NCBI GenBank assembly: GCA_002010665.1
Contig: MTON01000024.1
Location: 140,999 to 204,998 of the forward strand
Reading direction: 5' to 3'
Origin: Candidatus Aminicenantes bacterium JdFR-78
Lineage (GTDB): Bacteria > Acidobacteriota > Aminicenantia > JdFR-78
Length of the DNA: 64,000 nucleotides
Below the pieces are notes generated by a model. The model was not told the DNA's origin. It did not search any database and worked only from the letters and a program-made list of their open reading frames with translations. Of the stretch, positions 1 to 9,986 are shown piece after piece. Numbering within the stretch: position 1 is the first letter of the stretch; each line of letters begins with the position of its first letter. The position numbers were made by a program, and so were the translations under genes.

Positions 1-2080
1 GGGAAAAAACATTGCTCAGACAGAATTCTGCGCTCCAATTCTCATTGCTCACGGACATATTGAATGGCTTATTCGAAATAATGTTGATTATATTTTCTTC
101 CCGATCATGCTACATGGAGACAGAGAAGAACCAGACAATAATCACAATTTCTTCTGCTATTACACTGCTTATGCACCGGTCATTATAAAAAATTCTATTC
201 TCTTAGATAATAAAGAAAAGTTAATATCGCCTGTAATAAATTTCCAGCTGGAAGTTGATAAAATTATTGATAATTTATACGAGTCCTTAAAATGTTTATC
301 CATTACAAGGGATTCCGTGAAAAAAGCTTTCAAAGAAAGTTTAAAAAATTATTTTCATTCTCGAAGAAATCTTGAAATAATAGGAGAGAAGGTTTTAAAA
401 GAACTCGAAAGAGAAGACTCTTTTGCAATAGTAATTTTGGGAAGACCCTATAATATTCTTGATCCATCAATAAATCAGAATATTCCAGATTTAATTCAAC
501 AATACGGATATCGAGTTCTTACACAAGATATGATAAAGACTGAAACTTCTGACTACAATTATGTTAATGAATTTCTTGAAAAAGTTCACTGGTATTACGG
601 TAAGAAAATTCTAAAAGTTACTGAATTTGTAGCCAAACATCCAAAATTGTTTCCAGTTTATATAACAAATTTCAGATGCAGTCCAGATTCTTTCATAATT
701 ACATATTTCAAAAGCATTATGGAAAGATATGGAAAACCTTATCTAATCCTCCAATTAGACGAACTTAGTTCTGATGTGGGATATCAGACAAGAATTGAAG
801 CTGCTCTTGACTCTTTTAAAAACTGGAAGCCTAAACAGCCTGTTAAAGGAGATACATTCTCTTTCGTGAGTCTCAAAAAAGACAAAATTTGGATTTTACC
901 CCATATTGATGATATTGCTACAACCCTTGCAAGTGCAGTTTTTAAAAAATTTGGTTATGATGCGATTGTAGCTGAAGAGACACCTGAATCTATTGTTAAT
1001 GGATTAAAACTGGTTGGAGGAGGAGAATGCATACCAACTGCTGCATTGATAGGAAGTTTTATTTATACAATTGAAAAAAATAATTTAAAACCTGAAAGGA
1101 CAGGAGTTATTATTCCAACTTCTTTTATTCCTTGCAATTTTCCACAAATTCCTTTAATGATTGATCTTGGCTTTAAGAGAGCTGGCTTTGGAGATTTAGA
1201 AATCTTCACAACTGCAGTTGCAAATCAAAGCGAACCCTTATTAATTAATTTAAATCTCATGAAGATTTATATAATAGCGGGTTTAATTCAACAAATGGTC
1301 GCAAGAATAAGACCCTATGAAATAAATAAAGGTGTAACAGAAGAGGCAAAGAATTATGTTCTAGAAAAATTAAGAAAAGACATTATATTTGGAAACGACT
1401 TGTCTGATTCCTTTAAAGAAGCTGTCAGTATTTTCAAGAGCATTAAAATAGATAAATTTAAAGATGATCGACCCATTTTTTTAATTATTGGTGATTTGTA
1501 TGTTGTTGGTAATAGAACATTTAATTATGATTTGGAAAAGACAATAGAAGACGAAGGTGGAGAAGTTTTGCCCTCCACTTTTATAGATATCTATCATTTT
1601 AGTAATTTAAATAAAATTGAATTATGCACCAAACATAGAGCTTTCATTTCCTTAATTGAAACCAAGGCATTGAATGCTTTTGTAAGATATTACGATATTA
1701 AATTTAGAAAGATTGCTTCTCCAGTACTCGGTGGTATACATCCTTTATTTGACATGAAACTTTTAAAACGTCTCAGAGATATTGGTATTCCACCTGAGCT
1801 TACAGGAGAAACAGCAATAAATATGTTGAAAATAATCTATTACATAAATTACTTCCAACCTGATGCGATTGTCCATATTAATCCTTTGTATTGCTGTCCA
1901 GGTTCTGTAACAAGTGCTATTTGCAACTGGGTGAATAAGAATTTTGATATACCTGTAATCAATTTATTTTATGACGGAATTAACAACCCAAATAAAAATT
2001 TGAAGCCACATTTACACTATCTTAAACAAAAAAAATTAATCAATAAAAAAGACTCCTATTTTTATTTAAAAATTAAATAA
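1..2080 (+). CDS. Acyl-CoA dehydratase activase-related protein (DUF2229 / HgdB-like), 5' truncated by window edge
   Basis: Listed ORF begins at an internal Met (107). The frame is open back to base 2 (GKNIAQTEFCAPILIAHGHIEWLIRNNVDYIFFPIM). Motifs such as AIVILGRPYNILDPSINQNIPDLIQQYGYRVLTQDMI are typical of the DUF2229 CoA-enzyme activase family. Confidence 0.8.
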   Translation, partial: GKNIAQTEFCAPILIAHGHIEWLIRNNVDYIFFPIMLHGDREEPDNNHNFFCYYTAYAPVIIKNSILLDNKEKLISPVINFQLEVDKIIDNLYESLKCLSITRDSVKKAFKESLKNYFHSRRNLEIIGEKVLKELEREDSFAIVILGRPYNILDPSINQNIPDLIQQYGYRVLTQDMIKTETSDYNYVNEFLEKVHWYYGKKILKVTEFVAKHPKLFPVYITNFRCSPDSFIITYFKSIMERYGKPYLILQLDELSSDVGYQTRIEAALDSFKNWKPKQPVKGDTFSFVSLKKDKIWILPHIDDIATTLASAVFKKFGYDAIVAEETPESIVNGLKLVGGGECIPTAALIGSFIYTIEKNNLKPERTGVIIPTSFIPCNFPQIPLMIDLGFKRAGFGDLEIFTTAVANQSEPLLINLNLMKIYIIAGLIQQMVARIRPYEINKGVTEEAKNYVLEKLRKDIIFGNDLSDSFKEAVSIFKSIKIDKFKDDRPIFLIIGDLYVVGNRTFNYDLEKTIEDEGGEVLPSTFIDIYHFSNLNKIELCTKHRAFISLIETKALNAFVRYYDIKFRKIASPVLGGIHPLFDMKLLKRLRDIGIPPELTGETAINMLKIIYYINYFQPDAIVHINPLYCCPGSVTSAICNWVNKNFDIPVINLFYDGINNPNKNLKPHLHYLKQKKLINKKDSYFYLKIK

Positions 2081-2090
2081 AAAGGGGAAA

Positions 2091-2540
2091 ATGAAAAAAA
2101 TCTCATTATATCTCTTAATTTTTATTTTTACAGCCTTCTGTACCTCCTCAAAAATTAAAAGATCAGAGATTAAACTTTATTACGGAACTCTTCCTCCCGA
2201 AAGTACTATTTCCATTGTAGATTATACTCCAGATTGGGTAGAGTTTCAGATAAGGGTCAAATTTAAAATTAAAAAGCTTTATCATATAATAGCAGATAAT
2301 GAAAATAATTTTGTCTCAGAAGGTTGGTATCGTACTTCAGTGAATTCAAGTGGAATATATAATGTCAAAATGAGAGTGAAAAAAGGTTTTAAATTTCAAC
2401 CAGGCAAAAAATATTGCTTGTGCATTGGTTCACAGAATCCTGAACTTACATACGTCTTTTCAAGTAAATATCGGTGTATTATTTATTATGAATTTACTTT
2501 ACCATATAAAAATTGTTTAAAAATAAGACGGGAGGTTTAA
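2091..2540 (+). CDS. Hypothetical lipoprotein
   Basis: N-terminal hydrophobic segment with lipobox-like TAFC; SD-like aaaagggg upstream; no recognised domain. Confidence 0.6.
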   Translation: MKKISLYLLIFIFTAFCTSSKIKRSEIKLYYGTLPPESTISIVDYTPDWVEFQIRVKFKIKKLYHIIADNENNFVSEGWYRTSVNSSGIYNVKMRVKKGFKFQPGKKYCLCIGSQNPELTYVFSSKYRCIIYYEFTLPYKNCLKIRREV

Positions 2541-2541
2541 A

Positions 2542-5271
2542 ATGTTCAAGAGACTCTTAAAGATTATTTTATCATTAAATTTAATTGTTATAAGTTTTAT
2601 TTTCTTTGTTTTTGCTGAGAAGCAAATAATCACAATAGATGATATTCTAAAAGTAGACAGAGTTTCTGATTTGCAAATTTCTCCGGATTGTAAATATGTT
2701 GTCTGGGTTCAAAGTAAGCCAGATTTTAAAAAAGATAAAAGAATCAATCATTTATGGATGGCTTTTCTCAAGGAAAAAATTGAACCCATTCAATTAACTC
2801 GGGGTGAAAATTCAAACTGGTCTCCACGATGGTCTCCTGATGGTAAAAGACTTGCATTTCTTTCTGACAGAAAGAAAAAATCTCAAATATTTATTATGCC
2901 AATTTTAGGAGGTGAGCCAGAACAGGTTACAGATGTTAAAATGGGAATTATCAGATTTGCATGGAGAAATAACCATTCTATTATTTTTTCTGCCCGTGAA
3001 AATGAATATTTTTATGAAAAAAAAGCAAAAGAAAGGAAAGACGATGCAAAAGTTATTGATGATATTGAAGCCTTTTATCCAATAAGGCTTTTTGAAATTA
3101 ATCTCAAAGATAAAAAAATAATAAGAATAACAAAAAATAAAGACAGAATTCAGAATTTTGCTATTTCACCGAATGGAAATTGGGCTATCACGATGCATAT
3201 TGATACACCATTATATGAGGTGGAAGCAAAACATAGACCAAAATATTTTCTTATTAATCTGAATGACTATACTGTGAAAGAAATATGGAAAGAAAAATAC
3301 TTTAGCCCTACTCGCTTCCAATGGTCTTATGATAGCAGGAAAGTATTTCTAATCGAAGAAAAATCAAATTATGAAGAGAAAAGAGCACCTGGTATTCCTT
3401 TTTTATATGAATATAATTTGGAAAAGAATAAATGCCAATTAATTCCAATTAATTGGGAAAAAGGTATAGGGGAGATATATGGAAGAATCTTTGATGCAGA
3501 AAAGAATAAAATTGTTACATCATTAGCTAATGGGGTTATTAATCCTTTAATTGTTCTCGAAAGGTCCCAAAAGTCAGATAAGTGGAGAATTTTCAAAATT
3601 AATCATAAAATGGCAGCAAATATCAGTAACCATGATCTTGGAAAAGATGGTAAAACATTTGTTTTTATCCATTCAACATCGAGCACCCTTCCTGCACTAT
3701 ATTGTGGGGAATTGAGTAAAAATAAACTAATAAATGTAAGAAAACTAGTTCAATTTAATAAACACTTAAAGAACAAATTTATAGCTAAATCAGAAATTAT
3801 ACGATGGAAATCAAAAAATGGCAGAGAAATTGAAGGAATTCTTTATTATCCAAAGGATTATGAGAAAGGTAAAAGATATCCTCTTATAGTGAGTATTCAT
3901 GGAGGACCATCAGCGTATGATCCTGATTGGTTTACGCTTTCATGGGGAGATTATCCACATCTTTTAGCTGGCAAGAATTGTTTTGTTTTATTTGTTAATT
4001 ATTCTGGAAGTTCAAATTATGGTCTTGAATTTTTAGAGTCAATTTTTGGAAAATATTATGAATTAGAAATTCCAGATATTTTAAGTGGCATAGATTATTT
4101 AATTGATAAAGGACTGGTTGATCCTGATAAATTAGGTTTAATGGGCTGGAGCAATGGGGCAATCCTTTCTATTGGTCTAGTAGTGGAAACAGATCGTTTT
4201 AAAGTAGCATGCTGTGGGGCAGGTGATGTAAACTGGATCAGTGATTATGGTAATTGCCGTTTCGGGCCTCAATTTGACAATCTTTATCTCGGTGGTCCTT
4301 TCAGGGAGAAATTGGATGTATATATTAAAAAATCACCCATTTTTAGGCTGGATAGAGTTAAAACACCAACTTTAATTTTATTTGGAGATAAAGATACTAA
4401 TGTTCCAACAGAGCAGGGTTTCGAACATTACAGGACTCTTCAACAGATAGGCAAAGTTCCTGTTAGATTTGTTCTTTTTCCTGGAGAACCACATGGTTTT
4501 AGAAGGATTTCACACCAGAGAAGAAAAATAGAAGAGGAACTGGCATGGTTTGATAAATATTTATTCGGGAAAGAAGAAAAGAAAAATAAAGCTTTAAAGA
4601 AAGGCTCTCCTTTAGATATAGCTCTCAAAAAAGATTTTAAATATGATGAGGAAGGTAATTTAGGGATAATTATTAATGGAATATTAGTTCCAGAAACAGT
4701 AAGAATAGGAAAAATCGAAGTGGGCAGGTTTGAAGTTACAAGAGCTCAATTTGCTCAATTTCTTAGAGAAAACAAAGATATAAATACATCTTCTATTGTT
4801 GGGTGGACAGAAAAAGGGTTTAAGCCTGGAACACAAAATTATCCAGTTTCAGGTATAGATTTCGAAATAGCTATTAAATATTGTAAATGGCTATCAGAGA
4901 AAACAGGGGAAAAGTATCGATTACCGAAGGAAAAAGAAATGAAAGAATGGTTAGAAAAATGCACAGGAAACGAAAATACTCTCTGTTACTGGGCTGGTTA
5001 TAATTTATCTCCAGATGAAGCAGATATGCTGGAAGAGAAATTTCAGGAGCTTGAGAAAACTCAAGGTTTAATCTTACCTGTAGGTTATTTCAATGCCTCT
5101 TTTGGCAAGATTTATGATTTGAACGGAAATGTTTCTGAATGGTGTGTTAAAGAAAATGGTGAAGGTATTATTCTTGGACTTTCAGCCCGGCATATTTGTG
5201 ACAAAAAAGAACCTTACCGGTCTCCTTCCTTGGAATATGTAGGATTTCGTATTCTAAAAGAAACAAAATAA
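2542..5271 (+). CDS. S9-family prolyl oligopeptidase/acylaminoacyl-peptidase fused to a C-terminal FGE-sulfatase (SUMF1-like) domain
   Basis: Signal peptide; WD40-like beta-propeller repeats (WSPRWSPDGKRLAFLSD); catalytic GWSNGA, FGDKDTNVP, GEPHGF; C-terminal VGRFEVTRAQFAQFL ... YRLPKEKEMKEWL ... YDLNGNVSEWC ... VGFRI. Confidence 0.85.
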   Translation: MFKRLLKIILSLNLIVISFIFFVFAEKQIITIDDILKVDRVSDLQISPDCKYVVWVQSKPDFKKDKRINHLWMAFLKEKIEPIQLTRGENSNWSPRWSPDGKRLAFLSDRKKKSQIFIMPILGGEPEQVTDVKMGIIRFAWRNNHSIIFSARENEYFYEKKAKERKDDAKVIDDIEAFYPIRLFEINLKDKKIIRITKNKDRIQNFAISPNGNWAITMHIDTPLYEVEAKHRPKYFLINLNDYTVKEIWKEKYFSPTRFQWSYDSRKVFLIEEKSNYEEKRAPGIPFLYEYNLEKNKCQLIPINWEKGIGEIYGRIFDAEKNKIVTSLANGVINPLIVLERSQKSDKWRIFKINHKMAANISNHDLGKDGKTFVFIHSTSSTLPALYCGELSKNKLINVRKLVQFNKHLKNKFIAKSEIIRWKSKNGREIEGILYYPKDYEKGKRYPLIVSIHGGPSAYDPDWFTLSWGDYPHLLAGKNCFVLFVNYSGSSNYGLEFLESIFGKYYELEIPDILSGIDYLIDKGLVDPDKLGLMGWSNGAILSIGLVVETDRFKVACCGAGDVNWISDYGNCRFGPQFDNLYLGGPFREKLDVYIKKSPIFRLDRVKTPTLILFGDKDTNVPTEQGFEHYRTLQQIGKVPVRFVLFPGEPHGFRRISHQRRKIEEELAWFDKYLFGKEEKKNKALKKGSPLDIALKKDFKYDEEGNLGIIINGILVPETVRIGKIEVGRFEVTRAQFAQFLRENKDINTSSIVGWTEKGFKPGTQNYPVSGIDFEIAIKYCKWLSEKTGEKYRLPKEKEMKEWLEKCTGNENTLCYWAGYNLSPDEADMLEEKFQELEKTQGLILPVGYFNASFGKIYDLNGNVSEWCVKENGEGIILGLSARHICDKKEPYRSPSLEYVGFRILKETK

Positions 5272-5312
5272 ATAAGATTTTATATCTAATTTAATTTTTT
5301 TCGATTCTAAGA

Positions 5313-5340
5313 TTGACAAAGTCCCATTTTTTGCTATAAT
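5313..5340 (+). promoter_or_regulatory. Consensus sigma70 promoter of the TonB-receptor operon
   Basis: TTGACA (5313-5318), 16-nt spacer, TATAAT (5335-5340). Confidence 0.85.
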
Positions 5341-5342
5341 TG

Positions 5343-5371
5343 TGTGTTACAAATTTTAAAAAAGTAACACA
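5343..5371. promoter_or_regulatory. Putative NikR operator
   Basis: Perfect inverted repeat TGTGTTAC-aaattttaaaaaa-GTAACACA directly downstream of the -10 box. It matches the GTGTTAC-N13/14-GTAACAC NikR motif as I recall it from comparative genomics. A NikR homologue is encoded at 42274-42690. Confidence 0.75.
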
Positions 5372-5384
5372 AATGGAGGATCAG

Positions 5385-7238
5385 ATGAAAACAAAAATAA
5401 AAAGAATCATCATATTAGTAATAATTTTAATTTTTGGTATATCTCAGAATTTCTTACTCGGAAAAGAAAAAGAAAAAAAGGAAGAAAAACCGGTTTATAT
5501 AGGGAAAGAAAAGATTGTTGTAACTGCAACTAAAACACCCCACTCTTTAAAGGATGTCCCGATTACCACAGTCATAATTACTAGGGAAGAAATTGAAAAA
5601 ACAAATGCACAAACAGTAGGGGATATATTGAGATGGCTCCCTGGCGTTTATATTCAAACAAATGGTTTCTCGAGAGCAACTGTTAAAATTCATGGTTTAC
5701 CATCCAAATATACTCTTGTATTGGTGGATGGACAGAGGCTTAAAGGAAGACATGCTGAAAGTATTGATTTAAGTCATATTCCTATTGATATGATTGATAG
5801 AATAGAAATTATAAAAGGTCCTTCATCAGTCTTATATGGAAGTGACGCAGTTGCAGGAGTAATTAATATAATTACTAAATCTGCTCCTAAAAAATCTACA
5901 TTTGATGGTTATGTTTCCTATGGAACAGGGAATACTGTAAGAGCAATGCTGGGTTATGGTTCCCAGATTGGAAAATTTCGTTATCTAATTACTGGAAGTA
6001 AAAATAAGTCAAATAATATGGGTGCAGGGTATGAATATGATGGATACAATGTGCAAGGGAAATTTGAATACAATTTTAATGAAAGTAATAAAGTTACCTT
6101 CACCACAGGATATTTTAATGAGAAAGGTGACTACCTTGATGACGAAAAGTTTAATTTGATTTTAAATTGGAGAATAGGGATAGATAAGGTTTCTTATTTA
6201 GAGGTAAAAGGTTTTCATTATGATTCTCACCGCCTCGATGCACGACCCGGACGTGCTCCAAGAACATGGGATGAAAAGACAACAAGAGCAGAAGTGCAAT
6301 ATGTAAGAATGTTAGGAAAGAGTAATTTACTTACCTTGGGATTGGAAAGTCGATATGATGAAATTAAATATACATTGATTGAAGGAAAGAAACATCAAAT
6401 TATTAACAGTCTCTTTGCTCAAGATGAGATAAAGTTGATTAAACCATTGACTTTAATTTTGGCTTTCAGATTAGACAATCATGATAAATGGGGGACTGAA
6501 CTTGTACCAAAGGCTGCTATATTTTTTAAATTAAGTGAAACTACTAACTTACGAGCATCCATTGGTAAAGGATTTCTTGCACCAACTTTATCTCAGTTAT
6601 ATGAACAACAGTATTATCATCCTTGGGGTGGTGGATTCTGGCTTGGAGGAAATCCTGATTTAAAGCCAGAGACTTCTACTGGATATACTTTTGATATTGA
6701 GCATTATTTTACAAGTAATTTTACAACTCGAATTTCACTTTTTAAGAATAACCTTAGGAATATGATCACTTCTGAAAGAACAGATGAAATAATAGATGGT
6801 AAACCGGTTTTCCGTTCAATAAATATCAATAAAGCTTATAGCCAGGGAATAGAATTAGAAGTTAAGATTAATTTGAATAAGGCATTTGTAGGAGTGCTCG
6901 GCTATACTTTTCTTAAAACACAAAATATCTCTTCAGGAAAGGAATTCCCATATAGTCCTCGTCACACATTTAATTTTGTTTTAAATTATTCTAATCAAAA
7001 AATTGGTCTCAATTTTAATATATTAGGAAAATATTTAGGAAAAAGATTCACAAATACATCTAATACTCAAAGTATAGACGAATGTTATTTAGTGGATATA
7101 AAAATTATTAAAAAAATATATAGAGATACAGGCTTTTTTATAGCCGTGGATAATTTATTTAATGAAAAAATTGAAAAAGAGAGTAAATATTTCAGACAAG
7201 GAAGGACTTTTACTGCTGGTATGAGAATGCATTTTTAA
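5385..7238 (+). CDS. TonB-dependent outer-membrane receptor, candidate nickel receptor
   Basis: TonB box-like KIVVTATKTP, plug domain (VGDILRWLPGVYIQTNGFSRATVKIHGLPSKYTLVLVDGQRLKG...GPSSVLYGSDAVAGVINIIT), C-terminal aromatic barrel end (MRMHF). Start set at MKTKIKR (5385), preceded by GGAGGA; the ORF's TTG start at 5340 would lie inside the promoter. Confidence 0.9.
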   Translation: MKTKIKRIIILVIILIFGISQNFLLGKEKEKKEEKPVYIGKEKIVVTATKTPHSLKDVPITTVIITREEIEKTNAQTVGDILRWLPGVYIQTNGFSRATVKIHGLPSKYTLVLVDGQRLKGRHAESIDLSHIPIDMIDRIEIIKGPSSVLYGSDAVAGVINIITKSAPKKSTFDGYVSYGTGNTVRAMLGYGSQIGKFRYLITGSKNKSNNMGAGYEYDGYNVQGKFEYNFNESNKVTFTTGYFNEKGDYLDDEKFNLILNWRIGIDKVSYLEVKGFHYDSHRLDARPGRAPRTWDEKTTRAEVQYVRMLGKSNLLTLGLESRYDEIKYTLIEGKKHQIINSLFAQDEIKLIKPLTLILAFRLDNHDKWGTELVPKAAIFFKLSETTNLRASIGKGFLAPTLSQLYEQQYYHPWGGGFWLGGNPDLKPETSTGYTFDIEHYFTSNFTTRISLFKNNLRNMITSERTDEIIDGKPVFRSININKAYSQGIELEVKINLNKAFVGVLGYTFLKTQNISSGKEFPYSPRHTFNFVLNYSNQKIGLNFNILGKYLGKRFTNTSNTQSIDECYLVDIKIIKKIYRDTGFFIAVDNLFNEKIEKESKYFRQGRTFTAGMRMHF

Positions 7239-7297
7239 ACTAAGGATGGAAAGATTTGATCTTAAACAAAAAATAAGAAATCAAAGGAGGTAAAAAA

Positions 7298-7993
7298 ATG
7301 AGAAAAAAAATTTTTATTATAACTTTTCTTCTTATTGGATTGCATTTCATGAATCAAATTTCTTTATCTCATTCAATGTGGATAACCATCAAGAATTACA
7401 AACTTAAAGTTGGAGAAGAAACTTCGTATTTTATTGGATACGGGCATAAATATCTTTCTCCAGAACATTGGGTTATGAATCTGGAAAGGAATTATTGGAA
7501 TATATTTAAAAAAGCTACATTAATAGACCCTGATGGAGTAAAATTAATCTTAAAACCTGCAAAAGGTTCAGGAAAATTTATGGTAAAAAAAGAAGGAGTT
7601 TATATTCTGGGAGTGAAATCTGAAAGAAAAGCAGGGGAGCCCTATGGTCCTTCAGGTAAATACGCCAAAGCTATAATTCAGGTGGGAAAAAAAGATAAAG
7701 GTTTTTCTCATTTTTTTGGGCATAGAATAGAAATCATTCCTTTGGAAAATCCAGCTAAAATCAAACCAGGAGATTACCTTACTGTCAAAATTATCTTCGA
7801 AGGGAAGCCATTATCAACCTTTGTTTATGCTACTTACGCAGATTTTAAACCGGAAAAAGATGCATTTCCAATAATGGCTAAGAGTAATCAAGAAGGAATT
7901 GCAAAAATTAAAATTTCTAATAAGGGCGAATGGCTTATTTATGTCAATCACAAAGTGGATTATTCAGCTGTTTTGACTTTTGAAGTAAATTAG
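7298..7993 (+). CDS. DUF4198 family periplasmic protein (nickel-transport associated)
   Basis: Signal peptide then HSMWITIKNYKLKVGEETSYFIGYGHKYLSPEHW; SD aaaggagg; in line with the receptor gene. Confidence 0.75.
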   Translation: MRKKIFIITFLLIGLHFMNQISLSHSMWITIKNYKLKVGEETSYFIGYGHKYLSPEHWVMNLERNYWNIFKKATLIDPDGVKLILKPAKGSGKFMVKKEGVYILGVKSERKAGEPYGPSGKYAKAIIQVGKKDKGFSHFFGHRIEIIPLENPAKIKPGDYLTVKIIFEGKPLSTFVYATYADFKPEKDAFPIMAKSNQEGIAKIKISNKGEWLIYVNHKVDYSAVLTFEVN

Positions 7994-8416
7994 ATGAAAA
8001 TAAAATTAATGAAACAAAATGATAATTTTCTAAAAAGAGCAATTGAATTTCATGGACATTTAGGGCCATATTTAGTTTTGGGTCTAAAAGCAGGCAATTA
8101 TGCTAATGAAATACTAGGAAAATCTCCCTTTGAAATGAAGGTTATTATAGAGACAATTCCATCTCCTCCTCAATCATGTTTTGCAGATGGTATTCAATTT
8201 TCAACAGGTTGCACGTATGGTAAAAGAAATATTACTATTGTGAGAGGGAAAGGCTTAAGAGTTAGATTGAAGAAGAAAGGCAAAAAACTCACGCTTATTC
8301 TTAAAAAAGAAATTATGGATAAAATAAAGTCACTTCTTTCTGATAAAAAATTACTCGAAAAATTAGCTTTTGAATTATATTCAAAAAATATAGGAGAACT
8401 TTTTGATATAAAATAG
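7994..8416 (+). CDS. FmdE-like protein (short, single-domain)
   Basis: FLKRAIEFHGHLGPYLVLGLKAGNYANEIL ... CFADGIQFSTGCTYGKRNI matches the FmdE family; starts immediately after the preceding stop codon. Confidence 0.8.
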   Translation: MKIKLMKQNDNFLKRAIEFHGHLGPYLVLGLKAGNYANEILGKSPFEMKVIIETIPSPPQSCFADGIQFSTGCTYGKRNITIVRGKGLRVRLKKKGKKLTLILKKEIMDKIKSLLSDKKLLEKLAFELYSKNIGELFDIK

Positions 8417-8420
8417 ATTC

Positions 8421-9905
8421 TTATTCACATACTCTTATCTGATTTCGGCCTTCTCTTTTTGGTCGAAAGAGAGCTGTGTCTGCTTTGGTAATTAATTCAT
8501 CAAGGGTTTTAGCATGGACAGGGAAAGTTGCTATACCTGCACTAATAGTAAGTTTTCCAGCCGATGGTTTTTCTTTTGAAAAAATATAATTTTCAATTTT
8601 AACCCTTACCCTATCAATTACCCTTAAGCTCTGGTATGCATCTGTATTGGGCATAATTATTGCAAACTCATCGCCCCCATATCTTGCAACAATATCACTT
8701 TTTCTGACATTATTCTTAATTATTTGAGCTAATTCATAAAGTGCTTTATCACCTGCCTTATGACCAAATGTATCATTGTATTCTTTAAAAAAATCTATGT
8801 CTAATAAAACCACCGTTAAGAACTGATCAGATCTTTTTGCTCTCTCAATTTCTTGTTCAAGTCTATTATAAAAATACCTATAATTGTATAAATCAGTCAA
8901 TTCATCCGTTATTGAAAGATGATGAAGTTTTTGATTGGTTAAATATAATTCAAAAATAATACCTAAATAGCTTGCTATGGAAGTAAAAATTTCCAATTCA
9001 TGATCAGAAAAATCATTCAGTTTTTTACTCTCTAAATTTATAACACCAATTACTTTGTTTTCGACTTTAATTGGAACACACAGCTCAGATTTTATATCTC
9101 TATCGAGACTTATATATCTCTTATCTTTACTCACATCCGGAATAATTATACTCTTCCCTGTTTTAGCAACCCATCCTGTTATTCCTTTACCCAGAGGTAT
9201 TCTTGCTTTTTCTTTAAAATAATCTGGATAAACATAAAAAGGCTCAAGAATTTCGTCCTTCTCATTTAAAAGCAGAAAGGCTACTTTTGAATAGCCCATT
9301 TCTTTTACAATTAAGCCATGAAGTTTTTTAATCATATTTTCTAAGGTGTTCTCTTTTGATATGGCTTTTGTCATTTCTCTGAATATGTAGATTTCTTTTT
9401 CCAATAATTTATTGTGAAAATTAAGATATTCTAAAACAATCCATTTTCGTATACTTTGAAAATAATCTGAAAGCGAAGCTTTCTTTTTAGCAGAAATTTC
9501 TCTCAAAGGGCAATTAATTCCTAAAAGAAATCCTATAAATTTTTTTTCCTCTGTTAAAAAAGGAAAAAAAACAAAATCGGTTGCATTTTGAAATTTATTC
9601 CTAAAAAATTTATAAAGTGTATTTGAAGAATCTTTTTCGGTTAATTTTCTTAATATTTTTCTCTTTGGAATGAATTGCTTCTTTAAAGAAGGAAAAACAA
9701 TAATTTCTTTTGATGTTAATAACTCTTTAAATTTTTGTTTCTCAATTAGGATATAGATTAGAATTTTTTCACAGCCTGTTTTCCTTTTTATTTTATATAA
9801 GATTTCATTTAAAGCTTTTTTATTTTTTGAATTAACAAAGTCATAAAAGGAACCTGAAATTCTTCTGAGGTAAGTTTCCTTATCCCCTTTGCTTAAATAA
9901 TCCAT
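8421..9905 (-). CDS. GAF-domain diguanylate cyclase
   Basis: GAF-like region (GKGITGWVAKTGKSIIIPDVSKDKRYI) followed by a GGDEF domain (DELTDLYNYRYF ... ARYGGDEFAIIMP). Confidence 0.9.
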   Translation of the reverse strand: MDYLSKGDKETYLRRISGSFYDFVNSKNKKALNEILYKIKRKTGCEKILIYILIEKQKFKELLTSKEIIVFPSLKKQFIPKRKILRKLTEKDSSNTLYKFFRNKFQNATDFVFFPFLTEEKKFIGFLLGINCPLREISAKKKASLSDYFQSIRKWIVLEYLNFHNKLLEKEIYIFREMTKAISKENTLENMIKKLHGLIVKEMGYSKVAFLLLNEKDEILEPFYVYPDYFKEKARIPLGKGITGWVAKTGKSIIIPDVSKDKRYISLDRDIKSELCVPIKVENKVIGVINLESKKLNDFSDHELEIFTSIASYLGIIFELYLTNQKLHHLSITDELTDLYNYRYFYNRLEQEIERAKRSDQFLTVVLLDIDFFKEYNDTFGHKAGDKALYELAQIIKNNVRKSDIVARYGGDEFAIIMPNTDAYQSLRVIDRVRVKIENYIFSKEKPSAGKLTISAGIATFPVHAKTLDELITKADTALFRPKREGRNQIRVCE

Positions 9906-9920
9906 TTTCCTGCCTTTTTA

Positions 9921-9949
9921 ACTATAATAAATAATTTAGATTAAGTCAA
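9921..9949 (-). promoter_or_regulatory. sigma70-type promoter for the diguanylate cyclase gene
   Basis: Minus strand TTGACT-N17-TATAGT just upstream of the 9905 start codon. Confidence 0.6.
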
Positions 9950-9986
9950 ATTTCATCTAAAATAGTAATGAACCAAATTATATAAA

